A program made the position numbers and the translations under genes. Positions 1 to 15,655 of a stretch of DNA of 64,000 nucleotides are shown one piece after another. The stretch covers positions 2,792,501 to 2,856,500 of the forward strand of contig NC_080063.1 of assembly GCF_026212465.1 (NCBI RefSeq), written 5' to 3'. Within the stretch, counting starts at the first letter, position 1; the number at the start of each line of letters is the position of its first letter. The DNA is from Amaranthus tricolor. Lineage: Eukaryota; Streptophyta; Magnoliopsida; Caryophyllales; Amaranthaceae. Below the pieces are notes generated by a model. That model ran no database searches and was not told where the DNA came from. It worked only from the letters and a program-made list of their open reading frames with translations.

Positions 1-40
1 AATGATCAATGAAGAATGAACGATGAATAATGAACAAGGA

Positions 41-82
41 TCAATGATCAATGAAGAATGAACGATGAAGAATGAACAAGGA
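41..82. repeat. Canonical 42-bp monomer made of six heptamers
   Basis: This copy matches the array consensus and is used here as the reference. In heptamer phase it reads TCAATGA (41-47), TCAATGA (48-54), AGAATGA (55-61), ACGATGA (62-68), AGAATGA (69-75), ACAAGGA (76-82). Every heptamer has A at position 4, G at 6 and A at 7, so the monomer looks like a diverged hexamer of one ancestral 7-bp word. The next monomer (83-124) is the commonest variant, with CGAATGA in place of the first AGAATGA. Other frequent variants change the last base of the first TCAATGA to C or G, change ACAAGGA to AAAAGGA followed by TTAATGG, or change the second AGAATGA to ATAATGA. Each monomer holds at least one CpG and usually two GATC sites 7 bp apart. 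Confidence 0.95.
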
Positions 83-1344
83 TCAATGATCAATGACGAA
101 TGAACGATGAAGAATGAACAAGGATCAATGATCAATGAAGAATGAACGATGAAGAATGAACAAGGATCAATGCTCAATGACGAATGAACGATGAAGAATG
201 AACAAGGATCAATGATCAATGAAGAATGAACAAGGATCAATGGTCAATGACGAATGAACGATGAAGAATGAACAAGGATCAATGATCAATAAAGTATGAA
301 CGATGAAGAATGAACAAGGATCAATGATCAATGATGAATGAACGATGAAGAATGAAAAAGGATTAATGGTCAATGACGAATGAACGATGAAGATTGAACA
401 AGGATCAATGATCAATGAAGAATGAACGATGAAGAATGAACAAGGATCAGTGCTCAGTGACGAATGAACGATGAAGAATGAACAAGGTTCAATGATCAAT
501 GAAGAATGAACGATGAAGAATGAACAAGGATCAATGCTCAATGACGAATGAATGATGAAGAATGAACAAGGATCAATGATCAATGAAGAATGAACAAGGA
601 TCAATGGTCAATGACGAATGAACGATGAAGAATGAACAAGGATCAATGATCAATGAAGAATGAACGATGAAGAATGAACAAGGATCAATGATCAATGACG
701 AATGAACGATGAAGAATGAACAAGGATCAATGATCAATGAAGAATGAACGATGAAGAATGAACAAGGATCAATGGTCAATGACGAATGAACGATGAAGAA
801 TGAACAAGGATCAATGATCAATGAAGAATGAACGATGAAGAATGAACTAGGATCAATGGTCAATGACGAATGAACGATGAAGAATGAACAAGGATCAATG
901 ATCAATAAAGTATGAACGATGAAGAATGAACAAGGATCAATGATCAATGATGAATGAACGATGAAGAATGAAAAAGGATTAATGGTCAATGACGAATGAA
1001 CGATGAAGATTGAACAAGGATCAATGATCGATGAAGAATGAACAAGGATCAGTGCTCAATGACGAATGAACGATGAAGAATGAACAAGGATCAATGATCA
1101 ATGAAGAATGAACGATGAAGAATGAACAAGGATCAATGATCAATGAAGAATGAACGATGAAGAATGAACAAGGATCAATGATCAATGAAGAATGAACGAT
1201 AAAGAATGAACAAGGATCAATGATCAATGAAGAATGAACGATGAAGAATGAAAAAGGATTAATGGTCAATGACGAATTAACGATGAAGAATGAACAAGGA
1301 TCAATGATCAATGAAGAATGAACGATGAATAATGAACAAGGATC

Positions 1345-4300
1345 AATGATCAATGAAGAATGAACGATGAAGAATGAACAAGGATCAATGATCAATGAAG
1401 AATGAACGATGAAGAATGAACAAGGATCAATGATCAATGAAGAATGAACGATAAAGAATGAACAAGGATCAATGATCAATGAAGAATGAACGATGAAGAA
1501 TGAAAAAGGATTAATGGTCAATGACGAATTAACGATGAAGAATGAACAAGGATCAATGATCAATGAAGAATGAACGATATATAATGAACAAGGATCAATG
1601 ATCAATGAAGAATGAACGATGAAGAATGAACAAGGATCAATGATCAATGACGAATGAACGATGAAGAATGAACAAGGATCAATGATCAATGAAGAATGAA
1701 CGATGAAGAATGAACAAGGATCAATGGTCAATGACGAATGAACGATGAAGAATGAACAAGGATCAATGATCAATGAAGAATGAACGATGAAGAATGAACC
1801 AGGATCAATGCTCAATGACGAATGAACGATGAAGAATGAACAAGGATCAATGATCAATGAAGAATGAACGATAAAGAATGAACAAGGATCAATGATCAAT
1901 GAAGAATGAACGATGAATAATGAACAAGGATCAATGATCAATGAAGAATGAACGATGAAGAATGAACAAGGATCAATGATCAATGACGAATGAACGATGA
2001 AGAATGAACAAGGATCAATGATCAATGAAGAATGAACGATGAAAAATGAACAAGGATCAATGCTCAATGACGAATGAACGATGAAGAATGAACAAGGATC
2101 AATGATCAATGAAGAATGAACAAGGATCAATGGTCAATGACGAATGAACGATGAAGAATGAACAAGGATCAATGATCAATAAAGTATGAACGATGAAGAA
2201 TGAACAAGGATCAATGATCAATGATGAATGAACGATGAAGAATGAAAAAGGATTAATGGTCAATGACGAATGAACGATGAAGATTGAACAAGGATCAATG
2301 ATCAATGAAGAATGAACGATGAAGAATGAACAAGGATCAGTGCTCAGTGACGAATGAACGATGAAGAATGAACAAGGTTCAATGATCAATGAAGAATGAA
2401 CGATGAAGAATGAACAAGGATCAATGCTCAATGACGAATGAATGATGAAGAATGAACAAGGATCAATGATCAATGAAGAATGAACAAGGATCAATGGTCA
2501 ATGACGAATGAACGATGAAGAATGAACAAGGATCAATGATCAATGAAGAATGAACGATGAAGAATGAACAAGGATCAATGATCAATGACGAATGAACGAT
2601 GAAGAATGAACAAGGATCAATGATCAATGAAGAATGAACGATGAAGAATGAACAAGGATCAATGGTCAATGACGAATGAACGATGAAGAATGAACAAGGA
2701 TCAATGATCAATGAAGAATGAACGATGAAGAATGAACCAGGATCAATGCTCAATGACGAATGAACGATGAAGAATGAACAAGGATCAATGATCAATGAAG
2801 AATGAACGATAAAGAATGAACAAGGATCAATGATCAATGAAGAATGAACGATGAAGAATGAAAAAGGATTAATGGTCAATGACGAATGAACGATGAAGAA
2901 TGAACAAGGATCAATGATCAATGAAGAATGAACGATGAATAATGAACAAGGATCAATGATCAATGAAGAATGAACGATGAAGAATGAACAAGGATCAATG
3001 ATCAATGATGAATGAACGATGAAGAATGAACAAGGATCAATGATCAATGAAGAATGAACGATGAAGAATGAACAAGGATCAATGCTCAATGACGAATGAA
3101 CGATGAAGAATGAACAAGGTTCAATGATCAATGAAGAATGAACGATGAAGAATGAACAAGGATCAATGCTCAATGACGAATGAACGATGAAGAATGAACA
3201 AGGATCAATGATCAATGAAGAATGAACGATGAAGAATGAACTAGGATCAATGGTCAATGACGAATGAACGATGAAGAATGAACAAGGATCAATGATCAAT
3301 AAAGTATGAACGATGAAGAATGAACAAGGATCAATGATCAATGATGAATGAACGATGAAGAATGAAAAAGGATTAATGGTCAATGACGAATGAACGATGA
3401 AGATTGAACAAGGATCAATGATCGATGAAGAATGAACAAGGATCAGTGCTCAATGACGAATGAACGATGAAGAATGAACAAGGATCAATGATCAATGAAG
3501 AATGAACGATGAAGAATGAACAAGGATCAATGATCAATGAAGAATGAACGATGAAGAATGAACAAGGATCAATGATCAATGAAGAATGAACGATAAAGAA
3601 TGAACAAGGATCAATGATCAATGAAGAATGAACGATGAAGAATGAAAAAAGATTAATGGTCAATGACGAATTAACGATGAAGAATGAACAAGGATCAATG
3701 ATCAATGAAGAATGAACGATGAATAATGAACAAGGATCAATGATCAATGAAGAATGAACGATGAATAATGAACAAGGATCAATGATCAATGATGAATGAA
3801 CGATGAAGAATGAACAAGGATCAATGATCAATGAAGAATGAACGATGAAGAATGAACAAGGATCAATGATCAATGAAGAATGAACGATGAAGAATGAACA
3901 AGGATCAATGGTCAATGACGAATGAACGATGAAGAATGAACAAGGATCAATGATCATTGAAGAATGAACGATGAAGAATGAACCAGGATCAATGCTCAAT
4001 GACGAATGAACGATGAAGAATGAACAAGGATCAATGATCAATGAAGAATGAACGATAAAGAATGAACAAGGATCAATGATCAATGAAGAATGAACGATGA
4101 ATAATGAACAAGGATCAATGATCAATGAAGAATGAACGATGAAGAATGAACAAGGATCAATGATCAATGACGAATGAACGATGAAGAATGAACAAGGATC
4201 AATGATCAATGAAGAATGAACGATGAAGAATGAACAAGGATCAATGCTCAATGACGAATGAACGATGAAGAATGAACAAGGATCAATGATCAATGAAGAA

Positions 4301-4564
4301 TGAACAAGGATCAATGGTCAATGACGAATGAACGATGAAGAATGAACAAGGATCAATGATCAATAAAGTATGAACGATGAAGAATGAACAAGGATCAATG
4401 ATCAATGATGAATGAACGATGAAGAATGAAAAAGGATTAATGGTCAATGACGAATGAACGATGAAGATTGAACAAGGATCAATGATCAATGAAGAATGAA
4501 CGATGAAGAATGAACAAGGATCAGTGCTCAGTGACGAATGAACGATGAAGAATGAACAAGGTTC
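1345..4564. repeat. 3220-bp tandem duplication, copy 1
   Basis: This segment matches the next one at a constant offset of 3220 bp (460 heptamers). Shared private markers include 28-bp units at 2101, 2465, 3417 and 4285 and a rare GATATATAATG variant at 1576, matched at 4796. Only scattered substitutions separate the copies, for example near 1399, 1665, 2043, 2797 and 3956. Identity is well above 99% by eye. Confidence 0.85.
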
Positions 4565-7500
4565 AATGATCAATGAAGAATGAACGATGAAGAATGAACA
4601 AGGATCAATGATCAATGATGAATGAACGATGAAGAATGAACAAGGATCAATGATCAATGAAGAATGAACGATAAAGAATGAACAAGGATCAATGATCAAT
4701 GAAGAATGAACGATGAAGAATGAAAAAGGATTAATGGTCAATGACGAATTAACGATGAAGAATGAACAAGGATCAATGATCAATGAAGAATGAACGATAT
4801 ATAATGAACATGGATCAATGATCAATGAAGAATGAACGATGAAGAATGAACAAGGATCAATGATCAATGACGAATGAACGACGAAGAATGAACAAGGATC
4901 AATGATCAATGAAGAATGAACGATGAAGAATGAACAAGGATCAATGGTCAATGACGAATGAACGATGAAGAATGAACAAGGATCAATGATCAATGAAGAA
5001 TGAACGATGAAGAATGAACCAGGATCAATGCTCAATGACGAATGAACGATGAAGAATGAACAAGGATCAATGATCAATGAAGAATGAACGATAAAGAATG
5101 AACAAGGATCAATGATCAATGAAGAATGAACGATGAATAATGAACAAGGATCAATGATCAATGAAGAATGAACGATGAAGAATGAACAAGGATCAATGAT
5201 CAATGACGAATGAACGATGAAGAATGAACAAGGATCAATGATCAATGAAGAATGAACGATGAAGAATGAACAAGGATCAATGCTCAATGACGAATGAACG
5301 ATGAAGAATGAACAAGGATCAATGATCAATGAAGAATGAACAAGGATCAATGGTCAATGACGAATGAACGATGAAGAATGAACAAGGATCAATGATCAAT
5401 AAAGTATGAACGATGAAGAATGAACAAGGATCAATGATCAATGATGAATGAACGATGAAGAATGAAAAAGGATTAATGGTCAATGACGAATGAACGATGA
5501 AGATTGAACAAGGATCAATGATCAATGAAGAATGAACGATGAAGAATGAACAAGGATCAGTGCTCAGTGACGAATGAACGATGAAGAATGAACAAGGTTC
5601 AATGATCAATGAAGAATGAACGATGAAGAATGAACAAGGATCAATGCTCAATGACGAATGAATGATGAAGAATGAACAAGGATCAATGATCAATGAAGAA
5701 TGAACAAGGATCAATGGTCAATGACGAATGAACGATGAAGAATGAACAAGGATCAATGATCAATGAAGAATGAACGATGAAGAATGAACAAGGATCAATG
5801 ATCAATGACGAATGAACGATGAAGAATGAACAAGGATCAATGATCAATGAAGAATGAACGATGAAGAATGAACAAGGATCAATGGTCAATGACGAATGAA
5901 CGATGAAGAATGAACAAGGATCAATGATCAATGAAGAATGAACGATGAAGAATGAACCAGGATCAATGCTCAATGACGAATGAACGATGAAGAATGAACA
6001 AGGATCAATGATCAATGATGAATGAACGATAAAGAATGAACAAGGATCAATGATCAATGAAGAATGAACGATGAAGAATGAAAAAGGATTAATGGTCAAT
6101 GACGAATGAACGATGAAGAATGAACAAGGATCAATGATCAATGAAGAATGAACGATGAATAATGAACAAGGATCAATGATCAATGAAGAATGAACGATGA
6201 AGAATGAACAAGGATCAATGATCAATGATGAATGAACGATGAAGAATGAACAAGGATCAATGATCAATGAAGAATGAACGATGAAGAATGAACAAGGATC
6301 AATGCTCAATGACGAATGAACGATGAAGAATGAACAAGGTTCAATGATCAATGAAGAATGAACGATGAAGAATGAACAAGGATCAATGCTCAATGACGAA
6401 TGAACGATGAAGAATGAACAAGGATCAATGATCAATGAAGAATGAACGATGAAGAATGAACTAGGATCAATGGTCAATGACGAATGAACGATGAAGAATG
6501 AACAAGGATCAATGATCAATAAAGTATGAACGATGAAGAATGAACAAGGATCAATGATCAATGATGAATGAACGATGAAGAATGAAAAAGGATTAATGGT
6601 CAATGACGAATGAACGATGAAGATTGAACAAGGATCAATGATCGATGAAGAATGAACAAGGATCAGTGCTCAATGACGAATGAACGATGAAGAATGAACA
6701 AGGATCAATGATCAATGAAGAATGAACGATGAAGAATGAACAAGGATCAATGATCAATGAAGAATGAACGATGAAGAATGAACAAGGATCAATGATCAAT
6801 GAAGAATGAACGATAAAGAATGAACAAGGATCAATGATCAATGAAGAATGAACGATGAAGAATGAAAAAAGATTAATGGTCAATGACGAATTAACGATGA
6901 AGAATGAACAAGGATCAATGATCAATGAAGAATGAACGATGAATAATGAACAAGGATCAATGATCAATGAAGAATGAACGATGAATAATGAACAAGGATC
7001 AATGATCAATGATGAATGAACGATGAAGAATGAACAAGGATCAATGATCAATGAAGAATGAACGATGAAGAATGAACAAGGATCAATGATCAATGAAGAA
7101 TGAACGATGAAGAATGAACAAGGATCAATGGTCAATGACGAATGAACGATGAAGAATGAACAAGGATCAATGATCAATGAAGAATGAACGATGAAGAATG
7201 AACCAGGATCAATGCTCAATGACGAATGAACGATGAAGAATGAACAAGGATCAATGATCAATGAAGAATGAACGATAAAGAATGAACAAGGATCAATGAT
7301 CAATGAAGAATGAACGATGAATAATGAACAAGGATCAATGATCAATGAAGAATGAACGATGAAGAATGAACAAGGATCAATGATCAATGACGAATGAACG
7401 ATGAAGAATGAACAAGGATCAATGATCAATGAAGAATGAACGATGAAGAATGAACAAGGATCAATGCTCAATGACGAATGAACGATGAAGAATGAACAAG

Positions 7501-7824
7501 GATCAATGATCAATGAAGAATGAACAAGGATCAATGGTCAATGACGAATGAACGATGAAGAATGAACAAGGATCAATGATCAATAAAGTATGAACGATGA
7601 AGAATGAACAAGGATCAATGATCAATGATGAATGAACGATGAAGAATGAAAAAGGATTAATGGTCAATGACGAATGAACGATGAAGATTGAACAAGGATC
7701 AATGATCAATGAAGAATGAACGATGAAGAATGTACAAGGATCAGTGCTCAGTGACGAATGAACGGTGAAGAATGAACAAGGTTCAATGATCAATGAAGAA
7801 TGAACGATGAAGAATGAACAAGGA
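4565..7824. repeat. 3220-bp tandem duplication, copy 2
   Basis: Second copy of the 1345-4564 segment, directly adjacent. The match runs about 40 bp past one full period, to about 7824, where one side has TCAATGA-TGAATGA and the other TCAATGC-TCAATGA. Copy-specific changes near the right end include TGTACAAGG near 7731 and ACGGTGAAG near 7763. Confidence 0.83.
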
Positions 7825-8635
7825 TCAATGCTCAATGACGAATGAATGATGAAGAATGAACAAGGATCAATGATCAATGAAGAATGAACAAGGATCAATG
7901 GTCAATGACGAATGAACGATGAAGAATGAACAAGGATCAATGATCAATGAAGAATGAACGATGAAGAATGAACAAGGATCAATGATCAATGACGAATGAA
8001 CGATGAAGAATGAACAAGGATCAATGATCAATGAAGAATGAACGATGAAGAATGAACAAGGATCAATGGTCAATGACGAATGAACGATGAAGAATGAACA
8101 AGGATCAATGATCAATGAAGAATGAACGATGAAGAATGAACCAGGATCAATGCTCAATGACGAATGAACGATGAAGAATGAACAAGGATCAATGATCAAT
8201 GAAGAATGAACGATAAAGAATGAACAAGGATCAATGATCAATGAAGAATGAACGATGAAGAATGAAAAAGGATTAATGGTCAATGACGAATGAACGATGA
8301 AGAATGAACAAGGATCAATGATCAATGAAGAATGAACGATGAATAATGAACAAGGATCAATGATCAATGAAGAATGAACGATGAAGAATGAACAAGGATC
8401 AATGATCAATGATGAATGAACGATGAAGAATGAACAAGGATCAATGATCAATGAAGAATGAACGATGAAGAATGAACAAGGATCAATGATCAATGAAGAA
8501 TGAACGATAAAGAATGAACAAGGATCAATGATCAATGAAGAATGAACGATGAAGAATGAAAAAAGATTAATGGTCAATGACGAATTAACGATGAAGAATG
8601 AACAAGGATCAATGATCAATGAAGAATGAACGATG

Positions 8636-11029
8636 AATAATGAACAAGGATCAATGATCAATGAAGAATGAACGATGAATAATGAACAAGGATCAATGAT
8701 CAATGATGAATGAACGATGAAGAATGAACAAGGATCAATGATCAATGAAGAATGAACGATGAAGAATGAACAAGGATCAATGATCAATGAAGAATGAACG
8801 ATGAAGAATGAACAAGGATCAATGGTCAATGACGAATGAACGATGAAGAATGAACAAGGATCAATGATCAATGAAGAATGAACGATGAAGAATGAACCAG
8901 GATCAATGCTCAATGACGAATGAACGATGAAGAATGAACAAGGATCAATGATCAATGAAGAATGAACGATAAAGAATGAACAAGGATCAATGATCAATGA
9001 AGAATGAACGATGAATAATGAACAAGGATCAATGATCAATGAAGAATGAACGATGAAGAATGAACAAGGATCAATGATCAATGACGAATGAACGATGAAG
9101 AATGAACAAGGATCAATGATCAATGAAGAATGAACGATGAAGAATGAACAAGGATCAATGCTCAATGACGAATGAACGATGAAGAATGAACAAGGATCAA
9201 TGATCAATGAAGAATGAACAAGGATCAATGGTCAATGACGAATGAACGATCAAGAATGAACAAGGATCAATGATCAATAAAGTATGAACGATGAAGAATG
9301 AACAAGGATCAATGATCAATGATGAATGAACGATGAAGAATGAAAAAGGATTAATGGTCAATGACGAATGAACGATGAAGATTGAACAAGGATCAATGAT
9401 CAATGAAGAATGAACGATGAAGAATGAACAAGGATCAGTGCTCAGTGACGAATGAACGATGAAGAATGAACAAGGTTCAATGATCAATGAAGAATGAACG
9501 ATGAAGAATGAACAAGGATCAATGCTCAATGACGAATGAATGATGAAGAATGAACAAGGATCAATGATCAATGAAGAATGAACAAGGATCAATGGTCAAT
9601 GACGAATGAACGATGAAGAATGAACAAGGATCAATGATCAATGAAGAATGAACGATGAAGAATGAACAAGGATCAATGATCAATGACGAATGAACGATGA
9701 AGAATGAACAAGGATCAATGATCAATGAAGAATGAACGATGAAGAATGAACAAGGATCAATGGTCAATGACGAATGAACGATGAAGAATGAACAAGGATC
9801 AATGATCAATGAAGAATGAACGATGAAGAATGAACCAGGATCAATGCTCAATGACGAATGAACGATGAAGAATGAACAAGGATCAATGATCAATGAAGAA
9901 TGAACGATAAAGAATGAACAAGGATCAATGATCAATGAAGAATGAACGATGAAGAATGAAAAAGGATTAATGGTCAATGACGAATGAACGATGAAGAATG
10001 AACAAGGATCAATGATCAATGAAGAATGAACGATGAATAATGAACAAGGATCAATGATCAATGAAGAATGAACGATGAAGAATGAACAAGGATCAATGAT
10101 CAATGATGAATGAACGATGAAGAATGAACAAGGATCAATGATCAATGAAGAATGAACGATGAAGAATGAACAAGGATCAATGCTCAATGACGAATGAACG
10201 ATGAAGAATGAACAAGGTTCAATGATCAATGAAGAATGAACGATGAAGAATGAACAAGGATCAATGCTCAATGACGAATGAACGATGAAGAATGAACAAG
10301 GATCAATGATCAATGAAGAATGAACGATGAAGAATGAACTAGGATCAATGGTCAATGACGAATGAACGATGAAGAATGAACAAGGATCAATGATCAATAA
10401 AGTATGAACGATGAAGAATGAACAAGGATCCATGATCAATGATGAATGAACGATGAAGAATGAAAAAGGATTAATGGTCAATGACGAATGAACGATGAAG
10501 ATTGAACAAGGATCAATGATCGATGAAGAATGAACAAGGATCAGTGCTCAATGACGAATGAACGATGAAGAATGAACAAGGATCAATGATCAATGAAGAA
10601 TGAACGATGAAGAATGAACAAGGATCAATGATCAATGAAGAATGAACGATGAAGAATGAACAAGGATCAATGATCAATGAAGAATGAACGATAAAGAATG
10701 AACAAGGATCAATGATCAATGAAGAATGAACGATGAAGAATGAAAAAAGATTAATGGTCAATGACGAATTAACGATGAAGAATGAACAAGGATCAATGAT
10801 CAATGAAGAATGAACGATGAATAATGAACAAGGATCAATGATCAATGAAGAATGAACGATGAAGAATGAACAAGGATCAATGATCAATGAAGAATGAACG
10901 ATGAAGAATGAACAAGGATCAATGATCAATGAAGAATGAACGATAAAGAATGAACAAGGATCAATGATCAATGAAGAATGAACGATGAAGAATGAAAAAG
11001 GATTAATGGTCAATGACGAATTAACGATG
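8636..11029. repeat. 2394-bp tandem duplication, copy 1
   Basis: Matches 11030-13015 at an offset of 2394 bp (57 monomers exactly). Its 28-bp units at 9199, 9563 and 10515 correspond to 11593, 11957 and 12909. The match starts where a GATGAATAATG monomer on one side meets a TTAACGATG monomer on the other. Confidence 0.8.
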
Positions 11030-13015
11030 AAGAATGAACAAGGATCAATGATCAATGAAGAATGAACGATGAATAATGAACAAGGATCAATGATCAATGA
11101 AGAATGAACGATGAAGAATGAACAAGGATCAATGATCAATGACGAATGAACGATGAAGAATGAACAAGGATCAATGATCAATGAAGAATGAACGATGAAG
11201 AATGAACAAGGATCAATGGTCAATGACGAATGAACGATGAAGAATGAACAAGGATCAATGATCAATGAAGAATGAACGATGAAGAATGAACCAGGATCAA
11301 TGCTCAATGACGAATGAACGATGAAGAATGAACAAGGATCAATGATCAATGAAGAATGAACGATAAAGAATGAACAAGGATCAATGATCAATGAAGAATG
11401 AACGATGAATAATGAACAAGGATCAATGATCAATGAAGAATGAACGATGAAGAATGAACAAGGATCAATGATCAATGACGAATGAACGATGAAGAATGAA
11501 CAAGGATCAATGATCAATGAAGAATGAACGATGAAGAATGAACAAGGATCAATGCTCAATGACGAATGAACGATGAAGAATGAACAAGGATCAATGATCA
11601 ATGAAGAATGAACAAGGATCAATGGTCAATGACGAATGAACGATGAAGAATGAACAAGGATCAATGATCAATAAAGTATGAACGATGAAGAATGAACAAG
11701 GATCAATGATCAATGATGAATGAACGATGAAGAATGAAAAAGGATTAATGGTCAATGACGAATGAACGATGAAGATTGAACAAGGATCAATGATCAATGA
11801 AGAATGAACGATGAAGAATGAACAAGGATCAGTGCTCAGTGACGAATGAACGATGAAGAATGAACAAGGTTCAATGATCAATGAAGAATGAACGATGAAG
11901 AATGAAAAAGGATCAATGCTCAATGACGAATGAATGATGAAGAATGAACAAGGATCAATGATCAATGAAGAATGAACAAGGATCAATGGTCAATGACGAA
12001 TGAACGATGAAGAATGAACAAGGATCAATGATCAATGAAGAATGAACGATGAAGAATGAACAAGGATCAATGATCAATGACGAATGAACGATGAAGAATG
12101 AACAAGGATCAATGATCAATGAAGAATGAACGATGAAGAATGAACAAGGATCAATGGTCAATGATGAATGAACGATGAAGAATGAACAAGGATCAATGAT
12201 CAATGAAGAATGAACGATGAAGAATAAACCAGGATCAATGCTCAATGACGAATGAACGATGAAGAATGAACAAGGATCAATGATCAATGAAGAATGAACG
12301 ATAAAGAATGAACAAGGATCAATGATCAATGAAGAATGAACGATGAAGAATGAAAAAGGATTAATGGTCAATGACGAATGAACGATGAAGAATGAACAAG
12401 GATCAATGATCAATGAAGAATGAACGATGAATAATGAACAAGGATCAATGATCAATGAAGAATGAACGATGAAGAATGAACAAGGATCAATGATCAATGA
12501 TGAATGAACGATGAAGAATGAACAAGGATCAATGATCAATGAAGAATGAACGATGAAGAATGAACAAGGATCAATGCTCAATGACGAATGAACGATGAAG
12601 AATGAACAAGGTTCAATGATCAATGAAGAATGAACGATGAAGAATGAACAAGGATCAATGCTCAATGACGAATGAACGATGAAGAATGAACAAGGATCAA
12701 TGATCAATGAAGAATGAACGATGAAGAATGAACTAGGATCAATGGTCAATGACGAATGAACGATGAAGAATGAACAAGGATCAATGATCAATAAAGTATG
12801 AACGATGAAGAATGAACAAGGATCAATGATCAATGATGAATGAACGATGAAGAATGAAAAAGGATTAATGGTCAATGACGAATGAACGATGAAGATTGAA
12901 CAAGGATCAATGATCGATGAAGAATGAACAAGGATCAGTGCTCAATGACGAATGAACGATGAAGAATGAACAAGGATCAATGATCAATGAAGAATGAACG
13001 ATGAAGAATGAACAA
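11030..13015. repeat. 2394-bp tandem duplication, copy 2
   Basis: Adjacent second copy of 8636-11029. The match decays at about 13.0 kb, where AAGGAGCAATG at 13017 marks the start of the next lineage. Because the offset is a whole number of monomers, the monomer phase is unchanged across the junction. Confidence 0.78.
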
Positions 13016-15655
13016 GGAGCAATGATCAATGAAGAATGAACGATGAAGAATGAACAAGGATCAATGATCAATGAAGAATGAACGATAAAGAATGAACAAG
13101 GATCAATGATCAATGAACAATGAACGATGAAGAATGAAAAAGGATTAATGGTCAATGACGAATTAACGATGAAGAATGAACAAGGATCAATGATCAATGA
13201 AGAATGAACGATGAATAATGAACAAGGATCAATGATCAATGAAGAATGAACGATGAAGAATGAACAAGGATCAATGATCAATGACGAATGAACGATGAAG
13301 AATGAACAAGGATCAATGGTCAATGACGAATGAACGATGAAGAATGAACAAGGATCAATGATCAATGAAGAATGAACGATGAAGAATGAACAAGGATCAA
13401 TGATCAATGAAGAATGAACGATAAAGAATGAACAAGGATCAATGATCAATGAAGAATGAACGATGAAGAATGAAAAAGGATTAATGGTCAATGACGAATT
13501 AACGATGAAGAATGAACAAGGATCAATGATCAATGAAGAATGAACGATGAATAATGAACAAGGATCAATGATCAATGAAGAATGAACGATGAAGAATGAA
13601 CAAGGATCAATGATCAATGACGAATGAACGATGAAGAATGAACAAGGATCAATGATCAATGAAGAATGAACGATGAAGAATGAACAAGGATCAATGGTCA
13701 ATGATGAATGAACGATGAAGAATGAACAAGGATCAATGATCAATGAAGAATGAACGATGAAGAATAAACCAGGATCAATGCTCAATGACGAATGAACGAT
13801 GAAGAATGAACAAGGATCAATGATCAATGAAGAATGAACGATAAAGAATGAACAAGGATCAATGATCAATGAAGAATGAACGATGAAGAATGAAAAAGTA
13901 TTAATGGTCAATGACGAATGAACGATGAAGAATGAACAAGGATCAATGATCAATGAAGAATGAACGATGAATAATGAACAAGGATCAATGATCAATGAAG
14001 AATGAACGATGAAGAATGAACAAGGATCAATGATCAATGATGAATGAACGATGAAGAATGAACAAGGATCAATGATCAATGAAGAATGAACGATGAAGAA
14101 TGAACAAGGATCAATGCTCAATGACGAATGAACGATAAAGAATGAACAAGGTTCAATGATCAATGAAGAATGAACGATGAAGAATGAACAAGGATCAATG
14201 CTCAATGACGAATGAACGATGAAGAATGAACAAGGATCAATGATCAATGAAGAATGAACGATGAAGAATGAACTAGGATCAATGGTCAATGACGAATGAA
14301 CGATGAAGAATGAACAAGGATCAATGATCAATAAAGTATGAACGATGAAGAATGAACAAGGATCAATGATCAATGATGAATGAACGATGAAGAATGAAAA
14401 AGGATTAATGGTCAATGACGAATGAACGATGAAGATTGAACAAGGATCAATGATCGATGAAGAATGAACAAGGATCAGTGCTCAATGACGAATGAACGAT
14501 GAAGAATGAACAAGGATCAATGATCAATGAAGAATGAACGATGAAGAATGAACGAGGAGCAATGATCAATGAAGAATGAACGATGAAGAATGAACAAGGA
14601 TCAATGATCAATGAAGAATGAACGATAAAGAATGAACAAGGATCAATGATCAATGAACAATGAACGATGAAGAATGAAAAAGGATTAATGGTCAATGACG
14701 AATTAACGATGAAGAATGAACAAGGATCAATGATCAATGAAGAATGAACGATGAATAATGAACAAGGATCAATGATCAATGAAGAATGAACGATGAAGAA
14801 TGAACAAGGATCAATGATCAATGACGAATGAACGATGAAGAATGAACAAGGATCAATGATCAATGAAGAATGAACGATGAAGAATGAACAAGGATCAATG
14901 ATCAATGAAGAATGAACGATAATGAATGAACAAGGATCAATGATCAATGAAGAATGAACGATGAAGAATGAAAAAGGATTAATGGTCAATGACGAATTAA
15001 CGATGAAGAATGAACAAGGATCAATGATCAATGAAGAATGAACGATGAATAATGAACAAGGATCAATGATCAATGAAGAATGAACGATGAAGAATGAACA
15101 AGAATCAATGATCAATGAGGAATGAACGATGAAGAATGAACAAGGATCAATGATCAATGAAGAATGAACGATGAATAATGAACAAGGATCAATGATCAAT
15201 GAAGAATGAACGATGAAGAATGAACAAGGATCAATGATCAATGACGAATGAACGATGAAGAATGAACAAGGATCAATGATCAATGAAGAATGAACAAGGA
15301 TCAATGGTCAATGACGAATGAACGATGAAGAATGAACAAGGATCAATGATCAATGAAGAATGAACGATGAAGAATGAACCAGGATCAATGCTCAATGACG
15401 AATGAACGATGAAGAATGAACAAGGATCAATGATCAACGAAGAATGAACAAGGATCAATGATCAATGATGAATGAACGATGAAGAATGAAAAAGGATTAA
15501 TGGTCAATGACGAATGAACGATGAAGATTGAACAAGGATCAATGATCAATGAAGAATGAACGATGAAGAATGAACAAGGATCAGTGCTCAGTGACGAATG
15601 AACGATGAAGAATGAACAAGGTTCAATGATCAATGAAGAATGAACGATGAAGAAT
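12770..15655. repeat. 3416-bp-offset duplication, copy 1
   Basis: About 2.9 kb that recurs at +3416 bp (488 heptamers). Shared rare markers are AAGGAGCAATG near 13017, AATGAACAATG near 13117, AATAAACCAGG near 13764, a GATAATGAATG monomer near 14920 and the pair of 28-bp units at 15275 and 15429 only 154 bp apart. Differences are few, for example CGAGGAGC near 14554 against CAAGGAGC near 17970. Confidence 0.85.

Noticed and set aside
1576..1586. GATATATAATG as a TATA box
   Set aside because: It is a monomer variant found only here and at 4796, explained by the 3220-bp duplication, with no associated gene.
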